Positions 51,435-61,595 are shown, counted from the stretch's first letter. The stretch: DNA of 64,000 nucleotides from Mucilaginibacter pedocola (GCF_002013915.1 NZ_MBTF01000005.1:124001-188000), one strand, 5' to 3'. The notes: generated by a model not told the origin, from the sequence alone. Made by a program: numbers and translations.

Positions 51435-52705
51435 AGCAGGTCGAAACCAATATCCCTCCTGAAATACACGCCATCGTAGTAAATACGGGCGGCATCGGCA
51501 GTGGCTTGTTGCAGGGCGTTGAACATATTATCCTGCAGGGTAGTAATTGCTAATACACGGCCGCCCGTGGTGATTACATCTTCGCCACTTGTAGAGGTAC
51601 CCGCATGGAACACATGCGAACCGCGTACATTCTCTATACCGCTTATTACTTTATTTTTTAGGTATTCGCCGGGGTAACCGCCTGCTACGCAAACTACGGT
51701 GGTGGCTACTTTGTTAGATATAACCAGTTCTTTTTCGTGCAGGTTTCCTTCGGCAACGCCTTGCAGCAGGTCTACAAAGTCCGATTCGATGCGCGGCATA
51801 ACGCTCTCGGTCTCCGGGTCGCCCATGCGGCAGTTGTATTCAATAACCCATGGCTCGCCGTTGGTATTCATCAGGCCGATGAAGATAAAGCCTTTGTAGG
51901 GGATGCCTTCATTCTTTAAGCCCTCAATAGTTGGGATGATAACCTTTTGCTCCACCTTCTCCATAAATGCAGCATCGGCAAATGGTACAGGCGAAACCGA
52001 ACCCATACCGCCTGTATTTAGGCCTGTATCGCCCTCGCCAATGCGTTTGTAGTCTTTTGCTTCGGGGAGTATTTTATAGCTGTTGCCATCGGTCATCACA
52101 AAAACCGAAAGCTCAATGCCTGTTAAAAACTGCTCTATAACCACCTTGCTGCTGGCGTCGCCAAACTTGGCTTCGGTAAGCATTTCGGCAAGTTCCTGTT
52201 TGGCTTCTTCTAAAGTAGTGCATATCAAAACACCTTTACCTGCGGCCAAACCATCGGCTTTTAATACAATAGGCAAGCCAGCGGTTTCCAAGTATTCGAA
52301 GCCTTCCTGCAGGGTATCTTTAGTAAATGTTTTTGAAGCAGCAGTAGGCACATTATTGCGCTGCATAAAATCCTTGCTGAAATCTTTACTGCCTTCCAGT
52401 TGCGCGGCCTGTTCCTGCGGGCCTATAACCGGGATGCCTTTCAGTTGCTCATCCTTCAAAAAGAAATCGTGTATACCTTTTACCAGCGGTTCCTCGGGGC
52501 CAACCAATACCATATCTATAGCGTTGGATAGTACAAAGGCCTTAATGCCGGCAAAATCGGTAACTTTAAGGTTCACGTTGGTGCCATACTGCCCGGTGCC
52601 GGCATTACCGGGGGCAATAAAAAGGTTTTCGCATTTAGGGCTTTGGGCAATTTTCCAGGCGAAGGCGCTTTCCCTTCCACCCGAACCAAGGATGAGAATG
52701 TTCAT
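51431..52705 (-). CDS. purD: Phosphoribosylamine--glycine ligase
   Basis: ATP-grasp enzyme of the second step of purine synthesis, 424 aa, normal length. Features are MNILILGSGGRESAFAWKIAQ at the start, LVGPEEPLVKGI, the ATP-grasp KADGLAAGKGV at about 146, GLNTGGMGSVSP, and VIEYNCRMGDPE with the metal-binding Glu and Asn at about 285-293. The end is FRRDIGFDLL with a TAG stop that lies in the last tandem repeat unit. A perfect -7 box 6 bp upstream of the ATG implies a very short or absent leader. Confidence 0.97.
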   Translation of the reverse strand: MNILILGSGGRESAFAWKIAQSPKCENLFIAPGNAGTGQYGTNVNLKVTDFAGIKAFVLSNAIDMVLVGPEEPLVKGIHDFFLKDEQLKGIPVIGPQEQAAQLEGSKDFSKDFMQRNNVPTAASKTFTKDTLQEGFEYLETAGLPIVLKADGLAAGKGVLICTTLEEAKQELAEMLTEAKFGDASSKVVIEQFLTGIELSVFVMTDGNSYKILPEAKDYKRIGEGDTGLNTGGMGSVSPVPFADAAFMEKVEQKVIIPTIEGLKNEGIPYKGFIFIGLMNTNGEPWVIEYNCRMGDPETESVMPRIESDFVDLLQGVAEGNLHEKELVISNKVATTVVCVAGGYPGEYLKNKVISGIENVRGSHVFHAGTSTSGEDVITTGGRVLAITTLQDNMFNALQQATADAARIYYDGVYFRRDIGFDLL

Positions 52706-52710
52706 GAGGC

Positions 52711-52718
52711 CAAAGATA
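52711..52718 (-). promoter_or_regulatory. Candidate -7 element of purD (near-leaderless)
   Basis: Minus-strand TATCTTTG, a perfect TAnnTTTG, is followed by five bases and then the ATG, so the transcript would start at or next to the start codon. Confidence 0.45.
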
Positions 52719-52734
52719 CTCAGCCCCCTCTAAA

Positions 52735-52762
52735 TCTCCCCCTGAAGGGGGAGACTTTTTTT
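52735..52762 (+). other. CCCCC/GGGGG hairpin with T tract in a divergent region
   Basis: TCTCCCCC-TGAA-GGGGGAGA is followed by C and eight T residues, which looks like a terminator. It lies between divergent purD (minus) and the 52793 gene (plus), where no plus-strand gene ends. It may be a mobile hairpin of the CCCCCT-GGGGG family (also at 9865-9880) or a premature terminator of a plus-strand leader. Confidence 0.55.
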
Positions 52763-52792
52763 TAATAACCCGTTGATAGCTATATTTACCCC

Positions 52793-53350
52793 ATGTCGAA
52801 ACGAATGAACAGGCTGATGAACCTGCCGGTGTATAAGAAGGCCGAGGAGGTTTACGAATTGGCAAAGGCCATGGTAGAGGTAATGGAAGATACCGACAAG
52901 CGCGAGGCCGAGTGGTTCAGTAACGAGATCATGAGCAATGCCACCATGATATTGGGCAAAATTGCCAATGCCGAGGGCGGCGGGCTTTACTCACTGCGGA
53001 TGTATAATGCGGTGCGCATCAGGTTGGGCATACAGGATATGATGACGGCCGTGATCAGTACCGAAATGTTCGGCATGAACGAGGATGACTATGTGCAGCT
53101 AATGCGCGATAAGGTGGAAGAGTTCAGGATAGAGTTTGTGGCCTGGATACGCGGCTTCGATAAAAGCAACGATATCCCCGACGATTGGGCCATCCGTTTC
53201 GATACCAGCACCCCCGAGCAGGAAAAACTGGAAGAACTGATGTTCGACGAAGATAAGTTCTTCGAGAGTTTCGACGATGGGGATGATTGGTTCGATGATG
53301 AGGATAGCAAGGAGGGCGATGACGAAGACGATGCCGATAAGCCTAAATAA
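52793..53350 (+). CDS. Uncharacterised helical protein with acidic tail
   Basis: A 185-aa protein without signal peptide. Residues about 5-125 are almost fully helical (four-helix-bundle look: VYKKAEEVYELAKAMVEVMEDT, NATMILGKIANAEGG, RMYNAVRIRLGIQDM). The last 45 residues are dominated by Asp and Glu with aromatic residues. Similar in outline to 23S rRNA-intervening-sequence four-helix proteins, but without a clear signature. Function unknown. Confidence 0.65.
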   Translation: MSKRMNRLMNLPVYKKAEEVYELAKAMVEVMEDTDKREAEWFSNEIMSNATMILGKIANAEGGGLYSLRMYNAVRIRLGIQDMMTAVISTEMFGMNEDDYVQLMRDKVEEFRIEFVAWIRGFDKSNDIPDDWAIRFDTSTPEQEKLEELMFDEDKFFESFDDGDDWFDDEDSKEGDDEDDADKPK

Positions 53351-53398
53351 TTAGCCGGGCTTACTTTGCGTCTTCGCGCCTCTGCGTGCCAAAATAGC

Positions 53399-53487
53399 CA
53401 CTCAAATTCATCTGCACATCTGAAATCTGCATATTTGCACATCGGTTTACATCTGCATACCTGAAATCTGCACATCTGCACATCATT
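53399..53487. repeat. TGTGCAGAT-family repeat cluster upstream of secA
   Basis: Repeated units ATCTGCACATCTGAAATCTG, TTTGCACATC and ATCTGCATACCTGAAATCTG recur in direct orientation. This is the same family as the 47258-47448 region. Confidence 0.7.
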
Positions 53488-53503
53488 TTAAGGCTTAAAA
53501 CCT

Positions 53504-53511
53504 TACCTTTG
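53504..53511 (+). promoter_or_regulatory. Candidate -7 element of secA
   Basis: TACCTTTG, a perfect TAnnTTTG match, 70 bp before the ATG at 53582. Confidence 0.45.
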
Positions 53512-53581
53512 CCTGTCAATTTGACTTTATAATTACTATGGCGCAATTGTTGAGTTCGCCGTAGTACCATAATAAAAGAAT

Positions 53582-56500
53582 ATGTTAGACTTTTTTAGTA
53601 AGCTTTTCGGAAGCAAATCAGAACGGGATGTAAAAAGCATACAGCCTATAGTTGAAAAAATTAAGGCCGAATTTGCCAAGTTGGGCGAGCTGAGCAACGA
53701 CGAGCTTAGGGCTAAAAGTATCGAATTTAAAGAAACCATTGCCGCAGGGCTTTCGGGTATCGATAGCGAGATACAAGCTATAAAAGACCGAACCGAAAAC
53801 GAGTTGGATATGGACGTTAACGAAAAGGTTACGCTGTACACCCAACTGGATAAGCTGGAGAAAGACCGCAATAAAGAACTGGAAGAAATACTAATGAACA
53901 TATTGCCGCAGGCATTTGCTGTTGTAAAAGAAACAGCTAAACGCCTTGCTGCAAACCCAAGCCTTGAAGTAACCGCAACTGATTTCGACCGTGAACTGGC
54001 GGCGCGTAAACCTAACGTTGTTATAAAAGGCGATAAAGCTATACACAGCAGCACCTGGATAGCTGCCGGCAACGAGGTTACCTGGAACATGGTACACTAC
54101 GATGTGCAGCTGATAGGCGGTACCGTATTGCACCAGGGTAAAATATCTGAGATGGCAACGGGTGAAGGTAAAACGCTGGTAGCCACGCTGCCTGCATACC
54201 TAAACGCGCTGGCCGGCCAGGGTGTACACATTGTAACCGTGAACGATTACCTGGCCCGCCGCGATAGCGAGTGGATGGGCCCGTTGTACGAGTTCCACGG
54301 CCTGTCGGTTGATTGTATTGATAAACACGAGCCAAACTCGGAAGACCGCCGTAAGGCTTACCTGGCCGATATTACTTTTGGCACAAATAACGAGTTTGGT
54401 TTCGACTACCTGCGTGACAACATGACACGTAGCCCGGAAGAACTGGTGCAACGCAAGCTACACTTTGCCATGGTGGATGAGGTTGACTCGGTATTAATTG
54501 ACGATGCCCGTACGCCGTTAATTATATCAGGACCTATCCCGCGCGGCGACGAGCACGAGTTTTACGAACTGAAACCGCGCATTGAGCGTTTGGTGAATGC
54601 GCAAAAAGCATACGTGAACAGCGTATTGAATGATGCTAAGAAAGCCATCAATGAAGGTAAAACCGGTGTTGATGAAGGCGGTTTGGCTTTACTGCGTGCA
54701 CACCGTGCATTGCCAAAAAGCAAAGCGCTGATAAAATTCCTGAGCGAGGGTGCCAATAAATCTGTGTTGTTAAAAACAGAGAACCACTACATGCAGGATC
54801 AGGGCAAGGATATGCCTAAGGTAGACTCAGAACTATTCTTCATTATCGACGAGAAAAACAACTCGGTAGAATTGTCAGAGAAGGGTATCGAACTGATAAC
54901 CGCTTCGGGCGAAGATGCCGGTTTCTTTGTGATGCCTGATGTAGGTACCGAGATAGCCAACATAGAAAAATCGGGTTTACCTGCCGAAGAAAAAATTGCG
55001 AGGAAAGATGAACTGATGCGCGATTTCTCAATCAAATCGGAGCGTATACACTCGGTAAACCAATTGCTTAAAGCTTATACTTTGTTTGAGAAGGATACCG
55101 AATACATCCTGGATGAAGGCAAAGTAAAAATTGTAGATGAGCAAACCGGCCGTGTGCTGGATGGCCGCCGCTACAGCGATGGCTTACACCAGGCCATTGA
55201 AGCAAAAGAGAACGTGAAGGTAGAAGATGCTACCCAAACCTTTGCTACCATTACGCTGCAAAACTACTTCAGGATGTACCACAAGCTTTGCGGCATGACC
55301 GGTACCGCCGTTACCGAAGCAGGCGAGTTTTGGCAGATATACAAACTGGATGTGGTAGAGATACCAACTAACAGCAAAATAACCCGCGACGACCGCCAGG
55401 ATCTGGTGTACCGTACCGTGCGCGAGAAATACAATGCCGTTGCCGAAGAAATACAGAAACTAACCCAGGCAGGCCGCCCGGTGTTGGTGGGTACTACATC
55501 GGTAGAGATATCGGAATTATTGAGCCGCATGCTAAAACTGCGCGGCATTAAACACAACGTACTGAACGCCAAAATGCACCAGAAAGAGGCTGATATTGTG
55601 GCCGAAGCAGGGCAGGCAGGCACCGTTACCATTGCTACCAACATGGCCGGCCGTGGTACGGATATAAAATTGGGTGCCGGTGTTAAAGAAGCTGGTGGTT
55701 TGGCCATTGTAGGTACCGAACGCCACGAAAGCCGCCGTGTTGACCGCCAGTTGCGTGGCCGCGCCGGTAGGCAGGGCGACCCGGGTTCGTCGCAGTTCTT
55801 CGTATCATTGGAAGATAACCTGATGCGTTTATTCGGTTCGGAGCGTATATCTAACCTGATGGTGCGTATGGGTATCGAAGAAGGCGAAGTGATACAGCAT
55901 TCAATGATATCGAGCTCGATAGAGCGTGCGCAGAAAAAGGTTGAAGAAAACAACTTTGGTATACGTAAACGCTTGCTGGAGTACGATGATGTGATGAACT
56001 CGCAGCGTACCGTTATTTACGCAAAACGTAAGAACGCTTTGTTTGGCGAGCGCCTGGAAGTAGATTTGAACAACACCATTTTTGATGTAATTGAAGATGT
56101 GGTTACCGAATACAAAGAGGCCAACAATTACGAAGGCTTTAAACTGGAAGTGCTGCGTTTGTTCTCGATAGATGTAGAATTGACCCAAGACCAGTTCGCC
56201 GGTACATCAATAAATAAACTGGTTGATAGCACCTTTGGTGAAGTTATAGAATTTTACAAACGCAAATCGGAAGCGGTGGCCCAGCAGGCATACCCTGTGC
56301 TGAAAGACGTTTACGAAACCCGCGGCCAGTATGTAGAGAACATCGTTGTTCCGTTTACTGATGGTGTGCGCGGTTTGCAGATAGCCGTACCCTTGAAGAA
56401 AGCGGTAGATAATCATGGTGCCGAGGTATTCAAATCGTTCGAGAAGAACGTTACCCTGTACCTGATAGACGATGCCTGGAAAGAGCACCTGCGCGAAATG

Positions 56501-56890
56501 GACGAGTTGAAACAATCGGTACAAAACGCCGTTTACGAACAAAAAGACCCGCTGTTGGTTTACAAGTTCGAGGCTTTTGAATTGTTCCGCCAGATGTTGG
56601 CAACCGTTAACAAGGATTTGGTTAGCTTCTTGTTCCGCGGTGGTATTGCCGTGCAGCAGGAGCCGGAGCAGGTTCGCGAAGCAAAACCGGAGCCTAAAAT
56701 GGATTTGAAGAACATCCGTACTTCGAAACCTGAACTGGCTGGTGAAGCTAACGGCATGCCGATGGAAGATACCCGCGAGGTACAAAAGCCAACTCCTGTA
56801 AAGGTTGAGCAACGTATAGGCCGTAACGACCCATGCCCTTGCGGTAGCGGCAAAAAGTTCAAAAACTGCCACGGCCAGGGAATGAATTAA
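53582..56890 (+). CDS. secA: Protein translocase ATPase SecA
   Basis: ATP-driven motor of Sec export, acting at the inner membrane with SecYEG. At 1102 aa it is longer than E. coli SecA (901), as is usual in Bacteroidota, with extra sequence at about 50-115 and in NBD1 (about 330-430). Walker A is [13 protein letters not shown] at about 190, the DEAD-like motif is [15 protein letters not shown] at about 298, and motif VI is [15 protein letters not shown] at about 724. The C-terminal zinc SecB-binding motif [14 protein letters not shown] ends the protein. No other sec gene is adjacent. It has its own -7 box and is followed by a palindromic repeat. Confidence 0.98.
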   Translation: MLDFFSKLFGSKSERDVKSIQPIVEKIKAEFAKLGELSNDELRAKSIEFKETIAAGLSGIDSEIQAIKDRTENELDMDVNEKVTLYTQLDKLEKDRNKELEEILMNILPQAFAVVKETAKRLAANPSLEVTATDFDRELAARKPNVVIKGDKAIHSSTWIAAGNEVTWNMVHYDVQLIGGTVLHQGKISEMATGEGKTLVATLPAYLNALAGQGVHIVTVNDYLARRDSEWMGPLYEFHGLSVDCIDKHEPNSEDRRKAYLADITFGTNNEFGFDYLRDNMTRSPEELVQRKLHFAMVDEVDSVLIDDARTPLIISGPIPRGDEHEFYELKPRIERLVNAQKAYVNSVLNDAKKAINEGKTGVDEGGLALLRAHRALPKSKALIKFLSEGANKSVLLKTENHYMQDQGKDMPKVDSELFFIIDEKNNSVELSEKGIELITASGEDAGFFVMPDVGTEIANIEKSGLPAEEKIARKDELMRDFSIKSERIHSVNQLLKAYTLFEKDTEYILDEGKVKIVDEQTGRVLDGRRYSDGLHQAIEAKENVKVEDATQTFATITLQNYFRMYHKLCGMTGTAVTEAGEFWQIYKLDVVEIPTNSKITRDDRQDLVYRTVREKYNAVAEEIQKLTQAGRPVLVGTTSVEISELLSRMLKLRGIKHNVLNAKMHQKEADIVAEAGQAGTVTIATNMAGRGTDIKLGAGVKEAGGLAIVGTERHESRRVDRQLRGRAGRQGDPGSSQFFVSLEDNLMRLFGSERISNLMVRMGIEEGEVIQHSMISSSIERAQKKVEENNFGIRKRLLEYDDVMNSQRTVIYAKRKNALFGERLEVDLNNTIFDVIEDVVTEYKEANNYEGFKLEVLRLFSIDVELTQDQFAGTSINKLVDSTFGEVIEFYKRKSEAVAQQAYPVLKDVYETRGQYVENIVVPFTDGVRGLQIAVPLKKAVDNHGAEVFKSFEKNVTLYLIDDAWKEHLREMDELKQSVQNAVYEQKDPLLVYKFEAFELFRQMLATVNKDLVSFLFRGGIAVQQEPEQVREAKPEPKMDLKNIRTSKPELAGEANGMPMEDTREVQKPTPVKVEQRIGRNDPCPCGSGKKFKNCHGQGMN

Positions 56891-56901
56891 GCCCAACTCT
56901 A

Positions 56902-56985
56902 TTGTCATCCTGAGCGAGAGCGAAACATCTGATAGCCCGTATGCATATCGGCGATCAGATGTTTCACTCTCGTTCAACATGACAA
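56902..56985. repeat. Imperfect palindromic repeat (GTCATCCTGAGC type) after secA
   Basis: TTGTCATCCTGAGCGAGAGC.. (56902-56933) and its inverted copy (56954-56985) match at 28 of 32 positions, around a 20-bp centre. Same family as 5592-5688. It may act as a transcript 3' end for secA. Confidence 0.8.
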
Positions 56986-57006
56986 AACTTATAAAGTTAA
57001 TAAACT

Positions 57007-57471
57007 ATGAAAAGAGCAACATTTGATAGCGTAACCAAAATCACCCTCATCAAATTTTGCTCTTTTTTTATCCTGTTGTTTTTATCTGCAGCAGCATCGG
57101 CACAAACCCGCGGTAAGGTACAGGTAGTGCGCGACCCTTTGTTTGATACCCTGCTGGCCAAGCGTGCTATGCTCAACAAAGGCGGCGGTGCTTCGGGTGG
57201 CTACTCTTCGTCATACGGTTACCGGGTGCAGATATACAGCGGCTCTAACCGCAGCGCGGCCTTTGCGGCGCAGGCAAAGTTCAACCGCGAGTACCCCGAA
57301 TTGCGTACTTACATCGGCTACCGCGAACCCAACTTTAAAGTAAAAGCAGGCGATTTCCGCACCCGTTTGGAGGCGGAGAAAATGAAAGCCGAATTGAAGA
57401 ATACCTTCTCGGCCATGTTCATTGTTTCAGAAAAGATAAATCCCCCTAAAACAGTTATCAATAATGATTAA
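57007..57471 (+). CDS. SPOR-domain exported protein
   Basis: A 154-aa protein. A long N-terminal signal segment (hydrophobic at about 16-33, cleavage after ASA) is followed by a Gly/Ser linker and a SPOR domain at about 72-145 (YGYRVQIYSGSNRSAAFAAQAKF... RTYIGYREPNFKVKAGDFRTRLEAEKM). SPOR domains bind denuded glycan strands of peptidoglycan, often at the septum. Its last eight bases overlap the start of the amidohydrolase gene (57464), so translation is probably coupled. Confidence 0.88.
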   Translation: MKRATFDSVTKITLIKFCSFFILLFLSAAASAQTRGKVQVVRDPLFDTLLAKRAMLNKGGGASGGYSSSYGYRVQIYSGSNRSAAFAAQAKFNREYPELRTYIGYREPNFKVKAGDFRTRLEAEKMKAELKNTFSAMFIVSEKINPPKTVINND

Positions 57472-58648
57472 GGAAAAGATACAACAGCTTTCGGCAGATA
57501 TTTTTAACGATGTAGTGGCTAACCGCCGCCATTTGCATGCTAACCCTGAGCTGTCTTTTCACGAGGTGCAAACTTCGGCCTACGTGGCAGGTAAACTGGA
57601 TGAACTGGGGCTGAGCTACACTCGTATGGCAGATAATGGCCTGGTAGCGCTTATAGTAGGCGATAAACCATCGGACAGGGTAGTAGCCTTACGTGCCGAT
57701 ATGGATGCCCTGCCCATTCTGGAGGCCAACGATGTTCCCTACAAATCGCAAAATACCGGCGTAATGCATGCTTGCGGGCACGATGCTCACACCTCATCAT
57801 TATTAGGTACCGCCAAAATATTAACCGAGCTGAAAAGTGAGTTCGGCGGCACGGTGAAACTGATATTCCAGCCCGCAGAAGAAAAGCTGCCCGGCGGCGC
57901 TAACCTGATGATACAAGAAGGTGTGTTAGAAAACCCCAAGCCACAAGCCGTGTTGGGCCAGCACGTAATGCCGCTGATAGATGCCGGCAAGGTGGGTTTC
58001 CGCGCAGGTAAATACATGGCATCTACAGATGAGTTGTATGTTACTGTAAAAGGTAAAGGCGGGCATGGTGCACAGCCGCAACAGAATGTTGACCCGGTTA
58101 TCATCACCGCCCATATATTAACCGCCCTGCAACAGGTAGTAAGCCGCTTTGCCGACCCTAAGAGCCCGACTGTACTATCCTTCGGTAAGGTAATTGCCAA
58201 TGGCGCTACCAATGTTATACCCAACGAAGTTTACCTGGAGGGGACCTTCCGTACCATGGACGAAAAATGGCGTAACGAGGCCCACATCAAAATAAAGAAA
58301 ATGGCCGAAGGTATTGCCGAAAGCATGGGCGGCAGCTGCGAGTTTAACATTATGCGCGGCTACCCTTTCCTGATAAACGAAGAAGTATTAACCAACGCCA
58401 CCCGCGGCCACGCCGAAGATTACCTGGGCAAAGAGAATGTATTAGACCTGGATATTTGGATGGCAGCAGAAGATTTCGCCTACTTTTCGCAGGCGGCCGA
58501 TAGCTGCTTTTACCGCTTAGGCACGCGTAACGAGGCCCGCGGTATCACTTCATCGGTACACACGCCAACCTTCGATGTAGAAGAAGATGCGTTTAAAATA
58601 AGCACCGGCTTAATGGCCTATTTGGCTGTGAAGCAGTTGGGGAATTAA
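57464..58648 (+). CDS. M20 family N-acyl amino acid amidohydrolase
   Basis: A 394-aa zinc peptidase of the M20D (hippurate hydrolase / IAA-amino-acid hydrolase) group. Metal ligands are visible in VMHACGHDAHTSSLLG (about 103), the catalytic EE pair in FQPAEEKLPGGA (about 135), GQHVMPLIDAG (about 165) and the C-terminal MAAEDFAYFSQ (about 330) with SSVHTPTFDVEEDA. The dimerisation lid domain lies at about 185-300. No signal peptide. It would cleave acyl-amino acids or dipeptide-like substrates. The gene overlaps the SPOR-protein gene by 8 bp. Confidence 0.93.
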   Translation: MIKEKIQQLSADIFNDVVANRRHLHANPELSFHEVQTSAYVAGKLDELGLSYTRMADNGLVALIVGDKPSDRVVALRADMDALPILEANDVPYKSQNTGVMHACGHDAHTSSLLGTAKILTELKSEFGGTVKLIFQPAEEKLPGGANLMIQEGVLENPKPQAVLGQHVMPLIDAGKVGFRAGKYMASTDELYVTVKGKGGHGAQPQQNVDPVIITAHILTALQQVVSRFADPKSPTVLSFGKVIANGATNVIPNEVYLEGTFRTMDEKWRNEAHIKIKKMAEGIAESMGGSCEFNIMRGYPFLINEEVLTNATRGHAEDYLGKENVLDLDIWMAAEDFAYFSQAADSCFYRLGTRNEARGITSSVHTPTFDVEEDAFKISTGLMAYLAVKQLGN

Positions 58649-58657
58649 TTTTTTTCA

Positions 58658-58751
58658 GTCCATGGGCCATAGTCGATGGTCCATGGACGAACCTTTTGCC
58701 GGCTGTAACGTTAGCTTTCTAACTATGGTCTATGGACTATCGACTATGGAC
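58658..58751. repeat. Inverted repeat (CCATAGTCGATGG type)
   Basis: CCATAGTCGATGGTCCATGGAC (58667-58688) and the inverted CTATGGACTATCGACTATGGAC stretch ending at 58751 are near-complementary. It creates a false N-terminal extension in the frame of the following gene. Confidence 0.65.
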
Positions 58752-58757
58752 TTCCTC

Positions 58758-59687
58758 ATGAAAAAACTTCTAATAGCTTTCTGCTTTCTTCTTTCCGCTT
58801 TCGCCTCAAAAGCGCAGCAAATAAACCGCTTCAACCCCGATACACTGCGTACCATTGTTATTGATTCGCCGGTAAACATTGTATCGCATAAATTGCGCGC
58901 GCAGGATTTTATTGATGCCGTAATGCAGGATACCAGTTTTTACCTGGCCTTCCGCAACATGAAAAGCTACCAGTTCACGGCCGAAAACCGCATTTTTACC
59001 TACGATAAAAAGAATAAGGTAGACGGCCGTATATACCGCAAAATACAGCATAGCAATGTAGCTGGTGCGCATAAGCTGCAATACCTGGCCAAAGCCGATA
59101 GCGGCAATGTGTTCAAGAAGAACGGTAAGTACCAATTGTACACCGTCGAGATGTTCGATTACATTTTTATGAACGCCTACAACTCCGATTTTGTAGCCGG
59201 TCCGCCCGCAACATGCGAAGCTAAAACCAAAAACGAAGGCTACAAGGCCAAACTGAAAACGCTCATTTTTACACCCGGGCGCAAGGTGAGCGGCATTCCG
59301 TTCATCAGCAGCAAAACAGAAATATTCGGCCCTGAGCTAAGGCAGTTTTACCGGTATGAATTTGCGCGGGGTAAGTACCTTGATACAATCCCTGTATACC
59401 GCTTTAAAGTTATCCGCAAACCCAGCAGCACGGTTGATGATGTGATGATACAGGAGATGACCACCATTTTTGATGAGCGCACCTTCCAGATACTGGGCCG
59501 CTACATTGATATGAAGTACGGCAATATGTTCTTCGATTTCGACGTGCAAATGAACATCGAACTAAACCGCTTCGACGGCGAACTCCTACCCACCAAAATT
59601 ACCTACCAGGGCAACTGGGACATCCCCTTCCACAAAGAAGAACGCGCGAGTTTCCTTATTCTCCACAAAGATTATAAGAAAGAATAA
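58758..59687 (+). CDS. Exported protein of unknown function
   Basis: I chose the ATG at 58758 (309 aa, MKKLLIAFCFLLSAFASKAQ). The 32 codons upstream are translated repeat. After the signal peptide the protein is mixed alpha/beta with many Tyr and Lys, and it contains a TTIFDERTFQILGRYIDMKYGNMFFDFDVQM segment near the C-terminus that looks like beta hairpins of a periplasmic or outer-membrane-associated fold. I recognise no family. A repeat cluster and a bidirectional terminator follow, and it converges with asnS. Confidence 0.7.
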   Translation: MKKLLIAFCFLLSAFASKAQQINRFNPDTLRTIVIDSPVNIVSHKLRAQDFIDAVMQDTSFYLAFRNMKSYQFTAENRIFTYDKKNKVDGRIYRKIQHSNVAGAHKLQYLAKADSGNVFKKNGKYQLYTVEMFDYIFMNAYNSDFVAGPPATCEAKTKNEGYKAKLKTLIFTPGRKVSGIPFISSKTEIFGPELRQFYRYEFARGKYLDTIPVYRFKVIRKPSSTVDDVMIQEMTTIFDERTFQILGRYIDMKYGNMFFDFDVQMNIELNRFDGELLPTKITYQGNWDIPFHKEERASFLILHKDYKKE

Positions 59688-59689
59688 AC

Positions 59690-59802
59690 AGGATTTTGAG
59701 GATTTAATAGGATTTGCAGGATTGGTTAATTTCAATCAAATCAAATCGCCCATCAAAAAAAAAAATCCTGCCTCAATCCATAAATCCCTTAATCCTGTTA
59801 AA
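59690..59802. repeat. AGGATT/AATCCT inverted repeat
   Basis: AACAGGATTTTGAGGATTTAATAGGATT... and ...AAATCCCTTAATCCTGTT are inverted, with AATCCTGC/GCAGGATT inside and an A-rich centre. Typical Bacteroidota intergenic palindrome; no coding capacity. Confidence 0.7.
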
Positions 59803-59853
59803 AAAGAGACACGATTAAGCGATTGATGGATTGACAAGATTGAAATTAATAAG

Positions 59854-59888
59854 AAAGCCTTGCTAATATCTCCATCAGCAAGGCTTTT
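59854..59888. terminator. Bidirectional terminator for the unknown exported gene and asnS
   Basis: A perfect 11-bp stem AAAGCCTTGCT/AGCAAGGCTTT with a 12-nt loop. A T run follows on the plus side and a shorter one on the minus side. Confidence 0.7.
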
Positions 59889-59919
59889 ATCGTGTAAATC
59901 GATGAATCTTTAAATCGTG

Positions 59920-61359
59920 TTAAAATTCCGCATTCTTCGGGAACCTTGGGAAAGGTATCACATCCCTGATGTTGCCCATGCCGGTTACGAAGAGTACCAG
60001 GCGCTCGAAACCAAGGCCGAAACCAGCGTGCGGGCACGAGCCGAAGCGGCGGGTATCCAGGTACCACCAAAGTTCATCTTTAGGGATGCCCAACTCGTCC
60101 ATACGGGTTTCCAGTTTATCTAAACGTTCTTCCCGCTGTGAGCCACCAACGATCTCGCCGATGCCCGGGAAAAGGATATCCATAGCGGCAACGGTTTTGC
60201 CATCGTCGTTCTGGCGCATGTAGAACGATTTTATCTCTTTAGGGTAATCGGTCAGGATCACCGGTTTTTTAAAGTGTTTCTCCACCAAATAGCGCTCGTG
60301 TTCCGATTGCAGGTCGGTACCCCAGCCTTCAACCGGGAACTGGAATTTCTTCTTTTTGTTCGGTGTCGATTCGCGTAGGATCTCTATCGCCTCGGTATAA
60401 GTTAAGCGCTCAAAATCGTTAGCTAAGCAAAACTGCAGTTTATCCAGCAGGGCAAGTTCCGAACGTTCGTTCTGTGGCTTTTGCTTTTCTTCGTCGAGTA
60501 GGCGCTGGTTCAAAAACTGCAGGTCTTCCTGGTTTTGCTCCAATGCATAGCTGATCACATATTTCAGCAATTCTTCGGCCAGGTCGGCATTGTCTTTTAG
60601 TTCGTAGAAAGCCATCTCCGGCTCTATCATCCAAAACTCCGCTAAGTGGCGGGTAGTGTTAGAGTTTTCGGCACGGAAGGTTGGGCCAAAAGTATAAATA
60701 TCGCTCAGGGCCATAGCACCCAGCTCGCCTTCTAACTGGCCGGACACGGTAAGGTTGGTAGACCTGCCGAAGAAATCCTTCGAGTAATCTACCTCACCGC
60801 TTTCGGTACGCGGTACATTGGCCAGGTCGAAGTTAGTTACGTGGAAAGCCTCGCCCGCACCTTCAGCATCAGATGCGGTGATAACCGGCGTATGCAGGTA
60901 CACAAAGCCTTTCTCGTTAAAAAACTTGTGTATAGCGAACGACAGGGTGTTACGTACACGGAAAATAGCGCCAAAAGTATTGGTGCGGAAACGTAGGTGA
61001 GCGATCTCGCGCAGGTACTCCAGGCTTGGGCGGTTCTTTAATTGCAGCGGATATTTATCCGGGTCGCAATCGCCCAGTACCTCAATAGTTGATGCAATTA
61101 CCTCAACAGTTTGGCCCTGGCCAAGGCTGGCCGCCAATTTACCGGTAACGCTAATGGCGGCACCAACGGTGATGCTTTTCAACAACGTTGGGTCGGTGTT
61201 CTCAAAATCTACTACGATTTGCAGCGTGGCATTAGTAGAACCATCATTTAAAGCAATAAAACGATTTTGACGGAATGCCCGTACCCATCCTTTTACCGTT
61301 ACATCAATACCGGTTTCCCCGCTTTGCAGTAATGCTTTAATTTTAATTCGCTGGCTCAT
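59920..61359 (-). CDS. asnS: Asparagine--tRNA ligase
   Basis: Class IIb aminoacyl-tRNA synthetase, 479 aa. The OB-fold anticodon domain (1-120: [22 protein letters not shown]) is followed by the catalytic core with motif 2 [25 protein letters not shown] and motif 3 [15 protein letters not shown] near the C-terminus. The acceptor-specific wording matches AsnRS rather than AspRS ([12 protein letters not shown]). Length is normal. A -7 box lies about 20 bp upstream. Confidence 0.97.
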   Translation of the reverse strand: MSQRIKIKALLQSGETGIDVTVKGWVRAFRQNRFIALNDGSTNATLQIVVDFENTDPTLLKSITVGAAISVTGKLAASLGQGQTVEVIASTIEVLGDCDPDKYPLQLKNRPSLEYLREIAHLRFRTNTFGAIFRVRNTLSFAIHKFFNEKGFVYLHTPVITASDAEGAGEAFHVTNFDLANVPRTESGEVDYSKDFFGRSTNLTVSGQLEGELGAMALSDIYTFGPTFRAENSNTTRHLAEFWMIEPEMAFYELKDNADLAEELLKYVISYALEQNQEDLQFLNQRLLDEEKQKPQNERSELALLDKLQFCLANDFERLTYTEAIEILRESTPNKKKKFQFPVEGWGTDLQSEHERYLVEKHFKKPVILTDYPKEIKSFYMRQNDDGKTVAAMDILFPGIGEIVGGSQREERLDKLETRMDELGIPKDELWWYLDTRRFGSCPHAGFGLGFERLVLFVTGMGNIRDVIPFPRFPKNAEF

Positions 61360-61379
61360 ATAAAAAATATTTTGAGCGG

Positions 61380-61387
61380 CAAAAATA
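61380..61387 (-). promoter_or_regulatory. Candidate -7 element of asnS
   Basis: Minus-strand TATTTTTG, a TAnnTTTG match about 20 bp before the asnS ATG. Confidence 0.4.
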
Positions 61388-61395
61388 CAATTATT

Positions 61396-61577
61396 TGTCT
61401 GAATCAGAATTTACAGGATTAGAGAATGAACAGAATCTAATTGAGGTGATAGTTTTATAGGTTACGCGTTTTCTTTTGAAACTAAACCGCTATCATTCTG
61501 AAAATTCTAAAATTTTGCAAATTCTGATTCAGGCGCTTACCCTATGCCAATAAATTCTGAAAATTCTAATTCAGACA
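61396..61577. repeat. Palindromic element TGTCTGAAT...ATTCAGACA
   Basis: The outer arms TGTCTGAATCAGAATTT (from 61396) and AAATTCT..AATTCAGACA (to 61577) are inverted and match well; inner AAATTCTGAAAATTCT units repeat. It fills nearly the whole gap between divergent asnS and the EamA gene and ends 5 bp before the EamA -7 box. Confidence 0.75.
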
Positions 61578-61582
61578 TTATC

Positions 61583-61590
61583 TAAGTTTG
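61583..61590 (+). promoter_or_regulatory. Candidate -7 element of the EamA gene (near-leaderless)
   Basis: TAAGTTTG, a perfect TAnnTTTG, is followed by five bases and then the ATG at 61596. Confidence 0.4.
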
Positions 61591-61595
61591 CTTCT

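Noticed and set aside
51237..51479. 80-codon ORF of repeated peptide units (SFGLTDIRLSDY)
   Set aside because: It is simply the translation of the CTTTCGGAC tandem array; no start signal, and it runs into purD antisense.
55264..55953. 229-codon minus-strand ORF inside secA
   Set aside because: Antisense to the helicase motifs of secA, Ser/Arg-rich, no domain.
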